NCBI RefSeq assembly: GCF_014191055.1
Contig: NZ_JACHWB010000007.1
Location: 1 to 64,000, forward strand
Reading direction: 5' to 3'
Source of the DNA: Microvirga lupini
GTDB lineage: Bacteria > Pseudomonadota > Alphaproteobacteria > Rhizobiales > Beijerinckiaceae
DNA length: 64,000 nt
Positions 39,677 through 48,119 of the stretch are shown one piece after another. Position 1 is the stretch's first letter; every line of letters begins with the position of its first letter. The notes beneath the pieces are model-generated. The model was given only the letters and a program-made list of their open reading frames with translations. It made no database searches and was not told the origin of the DNA. The position numbers and the translations under genes are program-made.

Positions 39677-40845
39677 GAGATGCCGGACGGGTCCTTGTCG
39701 CCTGTCTCTTCATCTGGACGCTGAGCATGTGCGCTGCCGCGGCCGGATCGGCCCTGAAGGACCTCGCGCGCCTGGAGCCCCTCGCCTTCGCGGATCTCGC
39801 CGGCTGGGAGGCGGACGATCATGCGACGGCCTTCCGGGCGTTCCTGCGCTCCTGCCGGGCGCTCGAGGCCGCCTCCGCCGAGCTGCGGCCCGCGCAGGCG
39901 CCGCAAGCGGATCTTCTCGCCGTATGTCGCGAGGCCCTGAAAACGCCTCAGGCCAACATGGCCGAGGCGAAACGCTTCTTCGAGACGCATTTCCAGCCCC
40001 ATCTGGTCGTTCCCCATACGGGTGGCGGCTTTCTCACCGGCTATTACGAGCCCGAATTCCAGGGCTCGCGCAGTCCGGATGCCGCCTACCGGGTTCCCCT
40101 GCTCGACCGGCCGCAGGACCTCGTCACCATCCCGCAAGGCGAGACCCTGCCGGGGATCGAGAAAGGCCTTCAGGCGGCACGGCGCACCTCGAACGGTTAT
40201 GAACCTTATCCGGACCGTGCCGCCATCGAGGACGGTGTCCTGGGCGACCTCGCTCGGCCCATCGTCTGGCTTCGCGAGCCGGGCGAGGCGTTCATCCTGC
40301 ATGTGCAGGGCTCGGCCCGCATCCGCCTCACCGACGATTCCGTGATGCGGGTGGCCTATGCCGGGCGTAACGGCCGGCCTTACACGTCCATCGGCCGGGT
40401 GCTGGTGCAGCAGGGCGCGATGGACCTGGAATCCATGACGCTCGAAAAGCTCATGGGCTGGCTGAAGGATAACCCTGAGCCGGCTAAGGCCCTGATGCGG
40501 CAGAACCAATCCTACATCTTTTTTCGCGAAGCCGCGGAGCTGGCGCCGGAGGACGGCCCCATCGGCGGAGCAGGCCATCCGCTCGTGCCCGGCCGCAGCC
40601 TCGCCGTCGACCGATCCCTGTGGGCCTATGGCCTGCCGATCTGGCTCGACGGGCAGTTGCCCCTGACGCTTGAGACGGCGGAGCCTCTTCAGCGTCTCAT
40701 GATCGCGCAGGATACAGGCTCGGCCATCGTCGGACCGGCCCGGGGCGATTTCTTCTTCGGCAGCGGCGAGGATGCGGGCCGTCGCGCCGGGCTCATGCGC
40801 CATTCCGTGCGCTTCGTGGTCCTGCAGCCCAAACCCCGTTCATGA
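39673..40845 (+). CDS. mltA: Membrane-bound lytic murein transglycosylase A
   Basis: Cleaves peptidoglycan glycan strands to 1,6-anhydro products. A signal peptide (RVLVACLFIWTLSMCAAAAG) is followed by the MltA core (GFLTGYYEPEFQGS) and the 3D domain with VDRSLWAYGLPIWLD and AQDTGSAIVGPARGDFFFG, whose D347 corresponds to the catalytic Asp. A Cys lies in the signal region (SMCAAA), so lipidation is possible. The start ATG 39673 overlaps the Tim44 stop; a longer open frame upstream is not used. Overlaps Smr downstream by four bases. Confidence 0.93.
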   Translation: MRDAGRVLVACLFIWTLSMCAAAAGSALKDLARLEPLAFADLAGWEADDHATAFRAFLRSCRALEAASAELRPAQAPQADLLAVCREALKTPQANMAEAKRFFETHFQPHLVVPHTGGGFLTGYYEPEFQGSRSPDAAYRVPLLDRPQDLVTIPQGETLPGIEKGLQAARRTSNGYEPYPDRAAIEDGVLGDLARPIVWLREPGEAFILHVQGSARIRLTDDSVMRVAYAGRNGRPYTSIGRVLVQQGAMDLESMTLEKLMGWLKDNPEPAKALMRQNQSYIFFREAAELAPEDGPIGGAGHPLVPGRSLAVDRSLWAYGLPIWLDGQLPLTLETAEPLQRLMIAQDTGSAIVGPARGDFFFGSGEDAGRRAGLMRHSVRFVVLQPKPRS

Positions 40846-41408
40846 CCCGTAAAAGCCGCACCCGCCAGCTCAGCCCCGAGGAGAAGCGGCTCTGGTCCCA
40901 TGTGGCCCGGCATGTGAAACCCATGCAGGGCAAGACCCTGCCGCCCGAGCCGGAGCCCGAGGACAACCCCGCCACCGCCCCTGCCCCGGCGGTGGCGAAG
41001 CTCCCGCCGGCCCTGCCCCCTCTCCCGCCGCTAAAACCTCCCATGCCGCCGCTCGCGCCTGTGGAGCGCAAGACGCTCCAGGCCCTGCGCCGCGGCCGCA
41101 AGGATGTGGACAGCGTCATCGACCTGCACGGAATGCGCCAGGAGGAGGCGCATTTCGCCCTGTTGAGCTTCCTGCATCGCGCGCAGGGCTCCGGCCATGC
41201 GCTCGTCCTGGTGATCACTGGCAAGGGCGGTGCAGCGGTGAGCAACGGCCTGTTCGAGGAGCGCGGCGTGCTGCGCCGCATGGTGCCGCACTGGCTGCGC
41301 CTGCCCGACCTGCGCCACCTGGTGATCGGCTTCGAGGAGGCCTCTGCCCAGCACGGCGGATCCGGTGCACTCTATGTCAGGCTCCGCCGGCGGCGGAGTG
41401 CGGGATGA
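40842..41408 (+). CDS. Smr-domain (MutS2 C-terminal-like) protein
   Basis: The 188 residues have a basic N-terminus (RKSRTRQLSPEEKRLWSHV), a Pro-rich linker of about 50 residues, and a Smr nuclease domain at about 85-188 with DLHGMRQEEAHFALL, VLVITGKGG and a C-terminal strand ALYVRLRRR. Smr domains cut branched DNA or stalled mRNA; the specific target here is unknown. It is the fourth gene in the Tim44-mltA-Smr-XRE run and overlaps mltA. Confidence 0.88.
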   Translation: MTRKSRTRQLSPEEKRLWSHVARHVKPMQGKTLPPEPEPEDNPATAPAPAVAKLPPALPPLPPLKPPMPPLAPVERKTLQALRRGRKDVDSVIDLHGMRQEEAHFALLSFLHRAQGSGHALVLVITGKGGAAVSNGLFEERGVLRRMVPHWLRLPDLRHLVIGFEEASAQHGGSGALYVRLRRRRSAG

Positions 41409-41415
41409 TGAGCCA

Positions 41416-41835
41416 ATGACACCCTTCGGTGAACGGGTGCGGCAGCTGCGCCAGGAGCGCGGGCGCATGTTGAAGGACATGGCAGCCCATCTCGGCGTGT
41501 CGAGCGCCTATCTGTCGGCCTTGGAGCGCGGCGAACGCGGCAAGCCCACTTGGACGCTGATCCAGGGCGTGCTGCAGTATTTCCACATCATCTGGGACGA
41601 GGCCGACGAACTCACGCGATTGGCCGACCTCTCCGACCCGAAGGTGAAGATCGACACGGCCAACACAGACCCCAAGGCGACGCTGCTCGCCAACCGTCTG
41701 GCGCGGGAGATCCGCGGCCTGACCCCGGAAGAGCTCGACGCCCTGCTGGCCGTTCTCGACCAGGCGCAGGAGCGGGAGCGCGGGGCCGGTTGTGCCGTTC
41801 CAAGCGATGCCCAAGCACCTGTTTCTCCCCGGTAA
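41416..41835 (+). CDS. XRE-family helix-turn-helix regulator
   Basis: A 139-residue protein with an N-terminal HTH_XRE domain (FGERVRQLRQERGRMLKDMAAHLGVSSAYLSALERGERG) followed by a region rich in acidic residues (WDEADELTRLADLSDP, LTPEELDALLAVLDQAQER). I use ATG 41416, eight bases after the Smr stop; an in-frame ATG at 41365 would lie inside Smr. The same gene commonly follows Smr in Hyphomicrobiales. Its regulon is unknown; no toxin partner is adjacent. Confidence 0.85.
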   Translation: MTPFGERVRQLRQERGRMLKDMAAHLGVSSAYLSALERGERGKPTWTLIQGVLQYFHIIWDEADELTRLADLSDPKVKIDTANTDPKATLLANRLAREIRGLTPEELDALLAVLDQAQERERGAGCAVPSDAQAPVSPR

Positions 41836-41897
41836 AAGCTTGACCTCCCCTGCCCCGGATGCGAAAGCGCCCCGTCATTTCATAACCCCGGTGGCTC

Positions 41898-42899
41898 ATG
41901 TCCCAAACCCGCATCGACGTTCTCACCCTCGGCAACGCCATCGTTGACGTGCTCGCCCATACGGACGAGGCCTTCCTCCTGCAGAAGAAGGTCCACAAGG
42001 GCGCCATGCAGCTCATCGACGAGGCGCGGGCGGAAGAACTCTACGGCGATATGGGCCCGGCCATCATCGTGTCGGGCGGCTCCGGTGCCAACACGGCGGC
42101 GGGTGCGGCCTCCCTCGGCGTGAAAGCCGGCTTCATCGGCAAGGTGAAGAACGACGAGACCGGAAAACTCTTCGCGCACGATCTCAAGGCGATCGACGTC
42201 CATTACGACGTGGCGCCGGCGCAGGACGGCCCGGCCACCGCCCGCAGCTTCATCCTGGTGACGCCGGACGGCGAGCGCACCATGAACACCTATCTCGGCG
42301 CCTGCCAGAACCTCACGCCCGACGACGTGAACCCGGATACGGTGCGCGCCTCTCAGATCGTCTATCTCGAAGGCTATCTCTGGGATCCGCCGGCCGCCAA
42401 GGAGGCCTTCCGCAAGGCCGTGACAATTGCCCACGAGGCCGGCAACAAGGTGGCGCTCACGCTCTCCGACGCCTTCTGCGTCGACCGCTACCGCGACGAG
42501 TTCCTCGGCCTCATCCGCGACGGCAGCCTCGACATCCTCTTCGCCAACATCCACGAGCTGCAGAGCCTCTACGGCACGTCGGACGCCGACACCGCACTCG
42601 CGGCTCTGCGCGAGGAGAACGTGCTCGGCGCCATCACCCGCTCGGCCGAGGGCGCGCTGATCGTGAGCCGCGACGAGACCAGGGCCGTGCCGGCCTTCCC
42701 CGTGGAGCGCGTGATCGACACCACCGGCGCCGGCGACCTCTTCGCTTCCGGTTTCCTGGCCGGTCTCACCCTGAATCTCGATCTGACCGACTGCGCCCGC
42801 CTCGGAGGACTGGCCGCCGCCGAGATCATCAGCCACCTCGGCGCCCGCCCGCAGGTAAGCCTCAAGGAGATGGCCGAGCAGCAGGGTTTGCTGGGGTGA
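41898..42899 (+). CDS. PfkB-family sugar/nucleoside kinase (adenosine kinase-like)
   Basis: Ribokinase-fold kinase of 333 residues. It has the N-terminal GNAIVDVLAHTDEAFL, the substrate lid VSGGSGANTAAGAASLG, NIHELQSLYG, and the signature DTTGAGDLFASGFL with the catalytic Asp. The GGSGANTA pattern and overall layout resemble the alphaproteobacterial adenosine-kinase-like branch; adenosine, inosine or a sugar could be the substrate. The gene stands 62 bases after the XRE gene and is convergent with the ChaC-like gene. Confidence 0.88.
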   Translation: MSQTRIDVLTLGNAIVDVLAHTDEAFLLQKKVHKGAMQLIDEARAEELYGDMGPAIIVSGGSGANTAAGAASLGVKAGFIGKVKNDETGKLFAHDLKAIDVHYDVAPAQDGPATARSFILVTPDGERTMNTYLGACQNLTPDDVNPDTVRASQIVYLEGYLWDPPAAKEAFRKAVTIAHEAGNKVALTLSDAFCVDRYRDEFLGLIRDGSLDILFANIHELQSLYGTSDADTALAALREENVLGAITRSAEGALIVSRDETRAVPAFPVERVIDTTGAGDLFASGFLAGLTLNLDLTDCARLGGLAAAEIISHLGARPQVSLKEMAEQQGLLG

Positions 42900-42939
42900 A
42901 GCAGCAGGGAAACAGCGCCGCAGCCTCCGGCTTGTGGCG

Positions 42940-43635
42940 CTACCTGCCTTCCGCTTCTTCAATCTTGGCGGCCACGAGTCTTTGCAATCTCCAGAGATTG
43001 CTGTCGTGGATGCCGTGCTCTTCCAGATGCATAACCGTGTTGTGGAGATATTCGGCCCCTGAGCCCCAATGGCCGCAGGCTTTGGCGAGTACGTCAGCCA
43101 CATCATTCAGGGTCAGCCGTCCGACATAGGCAGACGACTGACGATTCATCACGAAGGCGAGGGCTGTCACCGGGCCCTCGTCCGTCATGACCGTGATCCA
43201 GCGCGGCATGCTGTTTGCCGGTTTTGCGGTAAATTCACGCCGGAACAGCTTTCCCAATTGGGCTTGCAGGGATTGGCCGGGAAGCCGGTAGAGGATTCCT
43301 CGGCACTGGCCTCCCCGGTCGAGCGCCATCATGAGGCCCGGCTGATCCTTCGTGGCCCGAAAGCGGGTGATCCTGAAGCAGAAGGAGCGGTGCCATCCAT
43401 GAGCCCTGCCCCGTCGCGCCTCCACATGCTCCACCTCCGGCTTCCAGATCAGCGAGCCGTAGGCAAAGAGCCAGGCATCCTCTCCCGCAGGGTGCGTGGC
43501 GAGGATGGTCTCCACGATCGCATCGTACTCGTCATCGGAGTGATAGACGAGACCCGGTTCGGGCCCGGGGTCCTCGAGAGCACGATGAACACGCGCCACG
43601 TGATCGCACGTGAGCGCCATCTGCCGGCTCCGCAT
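42940..43635 (-). CDS. ChaC-like gamma-glutamylcyclotransferase
   Basis: Degrades cytosolic glutathione to 5-oxoproline and Cys-Gly. The family entry motif FAYGSLIWKPEVEHV is clear, followed by RGRAHGWHRSFCFRITRFRATKDQPGLMMALDRGG and the AFVMNRQSSAYVGRL block. The start ATG 43635 follows GGGAGG at an appropriate spacing; ATG 43620 is an alternative. This gives 231 residues, the usual size. No operon partner. Confidence 0.88.
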   Translation of the reverse strand: MRSRQMALTCDHVARVHRALEDPGPEPGLVYHSDDEYDAIVETILATHPAGEDAWLFAYGSLIWKPEVEHVEARRGRAHGWHRSFCFRITRFRATKDQPGLMMALDRGGQCRGILYRLPGQSLQAQLGKLFRREFTAKPANSMPRWITVMTDEGPVTALAFVMNRQSSAYVGRLTLNDVADVLAKACGHWGSGAEYLHNTVMHLEEHGIHDSNLWRLQRLVAAKIEEAEGR

Positions 43636-43719
43636 CGGATCGTCCTCCCGGCCTGAGACCCCAACCGGCAAAGACTAGCTCAGACCGAGTCCTTCGTCCA
43701 AGACACCAAACATCCTGCC

Positions 43720-44241
43720 TCAATCCCCACTCGTCTGCCCGAACCACAGTCCGAACAAAGCTGCGAGCGAGACGAGCGCCAGAAACCCGTTGAACAGCAC
43801 GAGCAGGAACGGCGGAAGGCGCTGCACATCCGGGTGCGGCGGCTGCGAGCCGGTGAAAACCTGGCGCCAGACAGCGGCGGCGAAGCAGAAGGCGCTGAAC
43901 AGAATCAAGACGGACCCGGTAGAGAGGATCATCCAACCCGGCACCACGCCCGCGAGCAGCTTCTGTGCGCCGATGCCGGAGGCGAGCGAGGCGAGGCCCG
44001 TACGCACCCAGGCCGCATAGGTGCGCTCGGCCGCAAAGACCGTGCGGTTGGCGGCGAGCTCCGTGCGCCGGTCGGCGGAATCTTTGAGTTGAACGGTCGC
44101 GGTGGCGGTCGTCTTCGCGGCAGCCCGCGTATGCTCTGCCGCTTGCTGGGTGTTTTCCGCAGCCTCTTGCGTCTGCTCGGCTGCTTCCTGCGCATGCTCG
44201 GCGCTGCGCTTGAGCTTTTCGTCGACCGGTGGCGTGGCCAT
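43720..44241 (-). CDS. DUF202 membrane protein with N-terminal heptad repeat
   Basis: The first 60 residues are a regular heptad run (EHAQEAA, EQTQEAA, ENTQQAA, EHTRAAA), predicted to form an amphipathic coiled coil. The C-terminal 110 residues are a YidH/DUF202 domain with three TM helices (AAERTYAAWVRTGLASLASG, MILSTGSVLILFSAFCFAAAV, FLLVLFNGFLALVSLAALFGLWFG). I choose ATG 44241, behind GAGGAGG. The family function is unknown. The coiled coil is an added feature for this family and may dock a partner. Confidence 0.75.
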   Translation of the reverse strand: MATPPVDEKLKRSAEHAQEAAEQTQEAAENTQQAAEHTRAAAKTTATATVQLKDSADRRTELAANRTVFAAERTYAAWVRTGLASLASGIGAQKLLAGVVPGWMILSTGSVLILFSAFCFAAAVWRQVFTGSQPPHPDVQRLPPFLLVLFNGFLALVSLAALFGLWFGQTSGD

Positions 44242-44291
44242 GCATCCTCCTCTTCGGAGGCACAACGCTCAAGATTGTGAATTGGTTGGCC

Positions 44292-44645
44292 TTAGTTGGG
44301 GCTATCTAACACCATGGCGAGCAGCCACGCCATGCAAAGCCAGGTGATTCCGCCGAGGACGAACAGGGCTCCCGTCGAAATGCCCGATGCCTTGTCGCCC
44401 CAGAGCGCATCCATCATCCGGCTAGGCTGATCCGCTGCGCTGGCGGCCATGCCCGTCGAGGCACTCGACCCGGAGGTCGAGCCCACGAACATGAGGGCGC
44501 CCAAGGCCCCCATGCCGAGGCCCACATAGGACGCAATGTCGAGCATTTCGACGACGGAATTCCGGCCCATGAGCCAGACAAGTGCCGACGTGCCGATCAG
44601 CGCCAGACCGTTGAGAACGGCCAGTCCTTTGACGATGTCCTTCAT
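44292..44645 (-). CDS. Small membrane protein, unknown function
   Basis: 117 residues starting MKDIVKGLAVLNGLALIG at ATG 44645, five bases after the coaA stop. Three hydrophobic helices are predicted (LAVLNGLALIGTSALVWLMG, YVGLGMGALGALMFVG, GALFVLGGITWLCMAWLLAM), with a Ser/Ala-rich loop between the second and third. A longer frame upstream overlaps coaA and is Pro-rich, so not chosen. I do not recognise the family. Confidence 0.6.
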   Translation of the reverse strand: MKDIVKGLAVLNGLALIGTSALVWLMGRNSVVEMLDIASYVGLGMGALGALMFVGSTSGSSASTGMAASAADQPSRMMDALWGDKASGISTGALFVLGGITWLCMAWLLAMVLDSPN

Positions 44646-44650
44646 GCAGG

Positions 44651-45628
44651 TCAGAGCCGCCGCAACGCCACCGTCTCGATCCGGTGGCTCGCGCCCTTCT
44701 TCAGGATCAGGCTCGCGCGCTGGCGGGTCGGGATGATGTTTTCCTGAAGGTTCAGCAGGTTGATGCGGTTCCACAGGCCCTCGGCGATATTGATTGCCTC
44801 GGCCTCGGGCAGCTCCGCATAGCGCCGGAAATAGGAGAGAGGATCGCGGAAGGCCGTGTGACGCAGGCGCAGGAAACGGTTCACATACCAGCGGTGCAGA
44901 TCCGCCTCGTCGGCGTCGATATAGACCGAGAAGTCGAAGAAGTCGGACACGAAGGGGATGGCCGTGCCGTCCTTGGGCATGCGCGCCGGCTGGAGCACGT
45001 TCAGCCCCTCGACGATGAGGATGTCCGGCCGGTCGACAGTGGTCTCCTCGCCGGGCACCACGTCATAGACGAGGTGGGAATAGAGCGGTGCCTTCACGTT
45101 GCGCTTGCCGGCCTTGATGTCGGCCAGGAAGTGCAGGAGCTTGCCGGTGTCGTAGCTCTCCGGAAAACCCTTGCGCTCCATGAGCCCGAGCCGCGTCAGC
45201 TCCGCATTGGGCAGGAGGAAGCCGTCCGTGGTGACGAGGTCCACCTTCGGAGTGTTGGGCCAGCGGGCCAGCAGCGCCTTGAGCACGCGGGCCGTGGTGG
45301 ACTTACCCACCGCCACCGAGCCTGCCACGCCGATGATGTAGGGCACCTTGGCGTCCTTCTCGGCGAGCAGGAAGCGCTGGGTCGCCTTGAACAGCCCTTG
45401 GGTCGCCGCAACGTAGAGGGAGAGCAGACGCGAGAGCGGCAGGTAGATCGCCGCCACTTCGTCGAGGGAGATCGGATCGTTGAGGGATTGCAGCTGCACC
45501 ACCTCGTCGGCGGTGAGCGTCATGGGCGCGTCGGCACGCAGCTTCGCCCATTCGTCGCGGGAAAAGACCCGGTAGGGCGACAGGCCGTCATCGGTCTCAG
45601 GGGCGGAAATCACGTTGGGCTGGTCCAT
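44651..45628 (-). CDS. coaA: Pantothenate kinase type I
   Basis: First, rate-limiting step of CoA synthesis; type I enzymes are feedback-inhibited by CoA. The P-loop [47 protein letters not shown] and IVEGLNVLQ are all present. ATG 45628 begins a normal 325-residue protein ([21 protein letters not shown]). Located at the end of the his cluster after hisE, the common Hyphomicrobiales order. Confidence 0.95.
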   Translation of the reverse strand: MDQPNVISAPETDDGLSPYRVFSRDEWAKLRADAPMTLTADEVVQLQSLNDPISLDEVAAIYLPLSRLLSLYVAATQGLFKATQRFLLAEKDAKVPYIIGVAGSVAVGKSTTARVLKALLARWPNTPKVDLVTTDGFLLPNAELTRLGLMERKGFPESYDTGKLLHFLADIKAGKRNVKAPLYSHLVYDVVPGEETTVDRPDILIVEGLNVLQPARMPKDGTAIPFVSDFFDFSVYIDADEADLHRWYVNRFLRLRHTAFRDPLSYFRRYAELPEAEAINIAEGLWNRINLLNLQENIIPTRQRASLILKKGASHRIETVALRRL

Positions 45629-45647
45629 GCGAACCACCTTTTCCGTT

Positions 45648-45968
45648 TTAGGTCTTGCGCGCGGCCTTCTCCGCAAGACCCGACTGCGCCGTGCGGCGCT
45701 CCAGTTCGGCCATGACGTCACTTAGAGGAATATCCGCGCCCTGCAACACGACCAAAAGATGATACAGCACGTCGGCGGCCTCCGCTGTCAGGTTTTCGCG
45801 ATCGCCCTGCACGGCCGCGATCACCGCTTCCACCGCCTCCTCGCCCAGCTTCTTGGCCGCCTTGGCGGGTCCGCCGCCGACGAGCTTGGCCGTATAGGAT
45901 TCCGATGCTGGAGCGGCGGCGCGCTCAGCGATGATGCGGGCGAGATCGTCGAGGGTGAAGGAGGTCAT
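45648..45968 (-). CDS. hisE: Phosphoribosyl-ATP pyrophosphatase
   Basis: Second step of histidine synthesis, hydrolysing PR-ATP to PR-AMP. The 106 residues begin with [15 protein letters not shown] and carry the helical MazG-like core [30 protein letters not shown] motif (KKLGEEAVE) and [13 protein letters not shown]. The start ATG 45968 gives the standard size. It lies seven bases from map and 20 bases before coaA. Confidence 0.94.
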   Translation of the reverse strand: MTSFTLDDLARIIAERAAAPASESYTAKLVGGGPAKAAKKLGEEAVEAVIAAVQGDRENLTAEAADVLYHLLVVLQGADIPLSDVMAELERRTAQSGLAEKAARKT

Positions 45969-45975
45969 GGGTGAA

Positions 45976-46725
45976 CTAGCCCGGCAGGGTGACGACGAGG
46001 GGACCGTTGCGGGTGGCAACGACGGTGTGTTCGTATTGGACGGTGGGCGCGCGTGGCTCGCTGAACAGGGTCCAGGGATCGTCGCCATCCTCGGCCCATT
46101 CAGCCCCCAGGGACAGAAACGGCTCCACGGTGAAGACGAGACCCTCGTTCATGATCCGGCGCTCCGAGCGGTCTGGCCAGGTCGAAATTTCCTTCGGCTC
46201 CTCGTGCAGGGAATGGCCGATGCCGTGGCTCGCGAGATTACGCACCAGGGTGTAGCCGTTCTTTTCGGCAAATTGTCCGATGGCCTGACCGATGCCGGCC
46301 AGGGGCTTGTTGGCCCCGACCTGGCGCAGGCCGATCCACATCGCGCGCTTGCCGTCGCGGCACAGGCGCTTGGTGGCGTTCGTGATCGGTGGAACGGCGA
46401 AGGAAGCGCCGGTATCGGCAAACAGGCCGTTCTTCTCGGCCGAGATGTCGATGTTGACGAGATCGCCCGCCTGAATCCGCCGGGAGCCGGGAATGCCATG
46501 GGCGACTTCCTCGTTGACGCTGATGCAGGTGGCACCGGGAAAGTCATAGACAAGCTCCGGGCCGGACCGGGCACCGGCCGCCTCGAGAAGCTTGCGCCCG
46601 ATCAGGTCGAGCTCAGCCGTCGTCATCCCAGGCTCGAGCGCCGCCGCCATGGCCTCAAGCGTATTGGCCACGATCCTGCCGATCTCCTGGAGCTTGGCCA
46701 GATCATCCTCGTTGGAGACCGTCAT
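45976..46725 (-). CDS. map: Methionine aminopeptidase, type I
   Basis: Removes N-terminal Met. With ATG 46725 the protein has 249 residues and all metal ligands: D93 and D104 ([16 protein letters not shown]), H167 (SHGIG), E201 (VEPF) and E232 (QYEHT). The His motif reads [12 protein letters not shown]. The start overlaps the upstream unknown gene in an ATGA arrangement. It is unusual to find map inside the his cluster between hisF and hisE; this may be a second copy of the genome's map, but the rest of the genome is not visible. Confidence 0.9.
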   Translation of the reverse strand: MTVSNEDDLAKLQEIGRIVANTLEAMAAALEPGMTTAELDLIGRKLLEAAGARSGPELVYDFPGATCISVNEEVAHGIPGSRRIQAGDLVNIDISAEKNGLFADTGASFAVPPITNATKRLCRDGKRAMWIGLRQVGANKPLAGIGQAIGQFAEKNGYTLVRNLASHGIGHSLHEEPKEISTWPDRSERRIMNEGLVFTVEPFLSLGAEWAEDGDDPWTLFSEPRAPTVQYEHTVVATRNGPLVVTLPG

Positions 46726-47225
46726 GAATGGGATGCCTTCAAATAGCTTTGCCAATCGACAGGGAACCGGCGGTCATAAGTGCCCCGCCACGAGGCGATA
46801 CGCAACTCGTGATCGCCTGCCGGGACATCAGAGAATTTGGTGAGGTCGCCAGGATGAGCGGTCGAGCTCAGTCTCATTCTGTCTTCTTTCCAGACGGATG
46901 CAATAATGATGTCTTCATTCAGCAAGGCTTGCAGAAAGTCTATTATCTGGCCGTAGCTATCAGATCCATCAAACCCCTCCGGCCATGAAAAATGGGTGTG
47001 AAAATCACCAAAGAAAACGGTGATCTCCTCGCCCCAAGTGGAGATTTCGAGCGGATGTTCATGGGTGATCCCGGAAGGATCAGGAATGGTGAGTCCTAGA
47101 AAGTCCTGGCCAGCATCTTCGTCGCGTAGGATGCGGACATGCTCAAGCCATTGCGGAAAATGCGCCTTCAGAAAGTCGAGAAAACCGGCATTGAGCGCTT
47201 GAGCATTTTCCTTTGACAGAGCCAT
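46722..47225 (-). CDS. Unknown acidic protein coupled to map
   Basis: 167 residues, no signal peptide or TM helix. Aromatic and acidic residues are abundant (FFGDFHTHFSWPEGFDGSD, IIDFLQALLNEDIIIASVW). I do not recognise a family; some polymorphic-toxin immunity proteins look similar, which is only an impression. Base composition is clearly less GC-rich than both neighbours. Its stop overlaps the map start (ATGA), so the two are translationally coupled. It lies six bases from hisF, inside the his cluster. Probably acquired. Confidence 0.65.
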   Translation of the reverse strand: MALSKENAQALNAGFLDFLKAHFPQWLEHVRILRDEDAGQDFLGLTIPDPSGITHEHPLEISTWGEEITVFFGDFHTHFSWPEGFDGSDSYGQIIDFLQALLNEDIIIASVWKEDRMRLSSTAHPGDLTKFSDVPAGDHELRIASWRGTYDRRFPVDWQSYLKASHS

Positions 47226-47231
47226 TGCCGT

Positions 47232-48014
47232 TTACTGAATAGCATCCAGCCGCATCTTGAGGCCCTTGCCGGCCATGTATCCCTTGGCTTCCGAGATCGT
47301 ATGCGTGCCGAAGTGGAAGATCGAGGCCGCGAGCACCGCGCTGGCATGGCCCGTCTCGACGCCGTCAACAAGGTGGTCGAGATTTCCGACGCCGCCCGAC
47401 GCGATGACCGGCACCGAAACCGCGTCCGCGATGGCGCGCACAAGCGCGAGATCGTAGCCGCCCTTGGTGCCGTCGCGGTCCATGGAGGTGACCAGAAGCT
47501 CCCCTGCCCCGAGCGCCGCCACCTGCTTGGCGAACGCGATGGCGTCGATGCCGGTGGCATTGCGGCCGCCATGGGTGAAGATCTCCCAGTGCGGAGGTTC
47601 ACCCTCCCCTGATACTTTCTTGGCGTCGATGGCCACGACGATGCATTGCGCACCGAACTTTTCCGACGCCTCGCGCACGAAATCCGGGTTCTTCACAGCG
47701 GCGGTGTTGATCGACACCTTGTCGGCGCCTGCGAGCAGGAGCTTGCGGATGTCTTCCACCGTGCGCACGCCGCCGCCGACGGTGAGCGGCATGAAGCACG
47801 CCTCGGCCGTGCGCCGCACCACATCGAGCAGGATCCCCCTCGCCTCGTGGCTCGCCGTGATGTCGAGGAAGCAGAGTTCGTCGGCGCCGGCCGCGTCATA
47901 GGCCTTCGCCGCTTCGACCGGATCGCCCGCATCGACGAGATCGACGAACTGCACGCCCTTCACGACGCGCCCGTCCTTCACGTCGAGACAAGGAATGAGA
48001 CGGACTTTGAGCAT
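47232..48014 (-). CDS. hisF: Imidazole glycerol phosphate synthase subunit HisF
   Basis: Cyclase half of the IGP synthase, converting PRFAR and ammonia to IGP and AICAR. The (beta/alpha)8 barrel starts [11 protein letters not shown] with catalytic D11; [37 protein letters not shown] with the second catalytic Asp, and [13 protein letters not shown] complete the family set. ATG 48014 gives 260 residues. An intrinsic terminator of the upstream RTX gene ends just before it, so hisF needs its own promoter. Confidence 0.96.
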   Translation of the reverse strand: MLKVRLIPCLDVKDGRVVKGVQFVDLVDAGDPVEAAKAYDAAGADELCFLDITASHEARGILLDVVRRTAEACFMPLTVGGGVRTVEDIRKLLLAGADKVSINTAAVKNPDFVREASEKFGAQCIVVAIDAKKVSGEGEPPHWEIFTHGGRNATGIDAIAFAKQVAALGAGELLVTSMDRDGTKGGYDLALVRAIADAVSVPVIASGGVGNLDHLVDGVETGHASAVLAASIFHFGTHTISEAKGYMAGKGLKMRLDAIQ

Positions 48015-48039
48015 CGGACGGTTTCCACAAACGGGGCCA

Positions 48040-48082
48040 GCAAAAAACAAGAGCCGGTCCAGGGCACATGGAACCGGCTCCC
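48040..48082 (-). terminator. Intrinsic terminator of the RTX gene
   Basis: On the minus strand GAGCCGGTTCC and GGACCGGCTC form a stem around 9 bases, followed by TTGTTTTTTGC. It lies between the RTX stop (48120) and the hisF start (48014). Confidence 0.8.
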
Positions 48083-48119
48083 ATCAGATGCCAAATTTCT
48101 CCGCCGATGTCACCCGGCC

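Noticed and set aside
44646..44774. Longer N-terminus for the small membrane protein gene at 44292-44645
   Set aside because: It lies inside coaA and is Pro/Glu-rich, unlike the hydrophobic mature part; ATG 44645 is better.
48041..48083. Hairpin read as a hisF leader attenuator
   Set aside because: No leader peptide with His codons is visible; position and T tract fit a terminator of the RTX gene.
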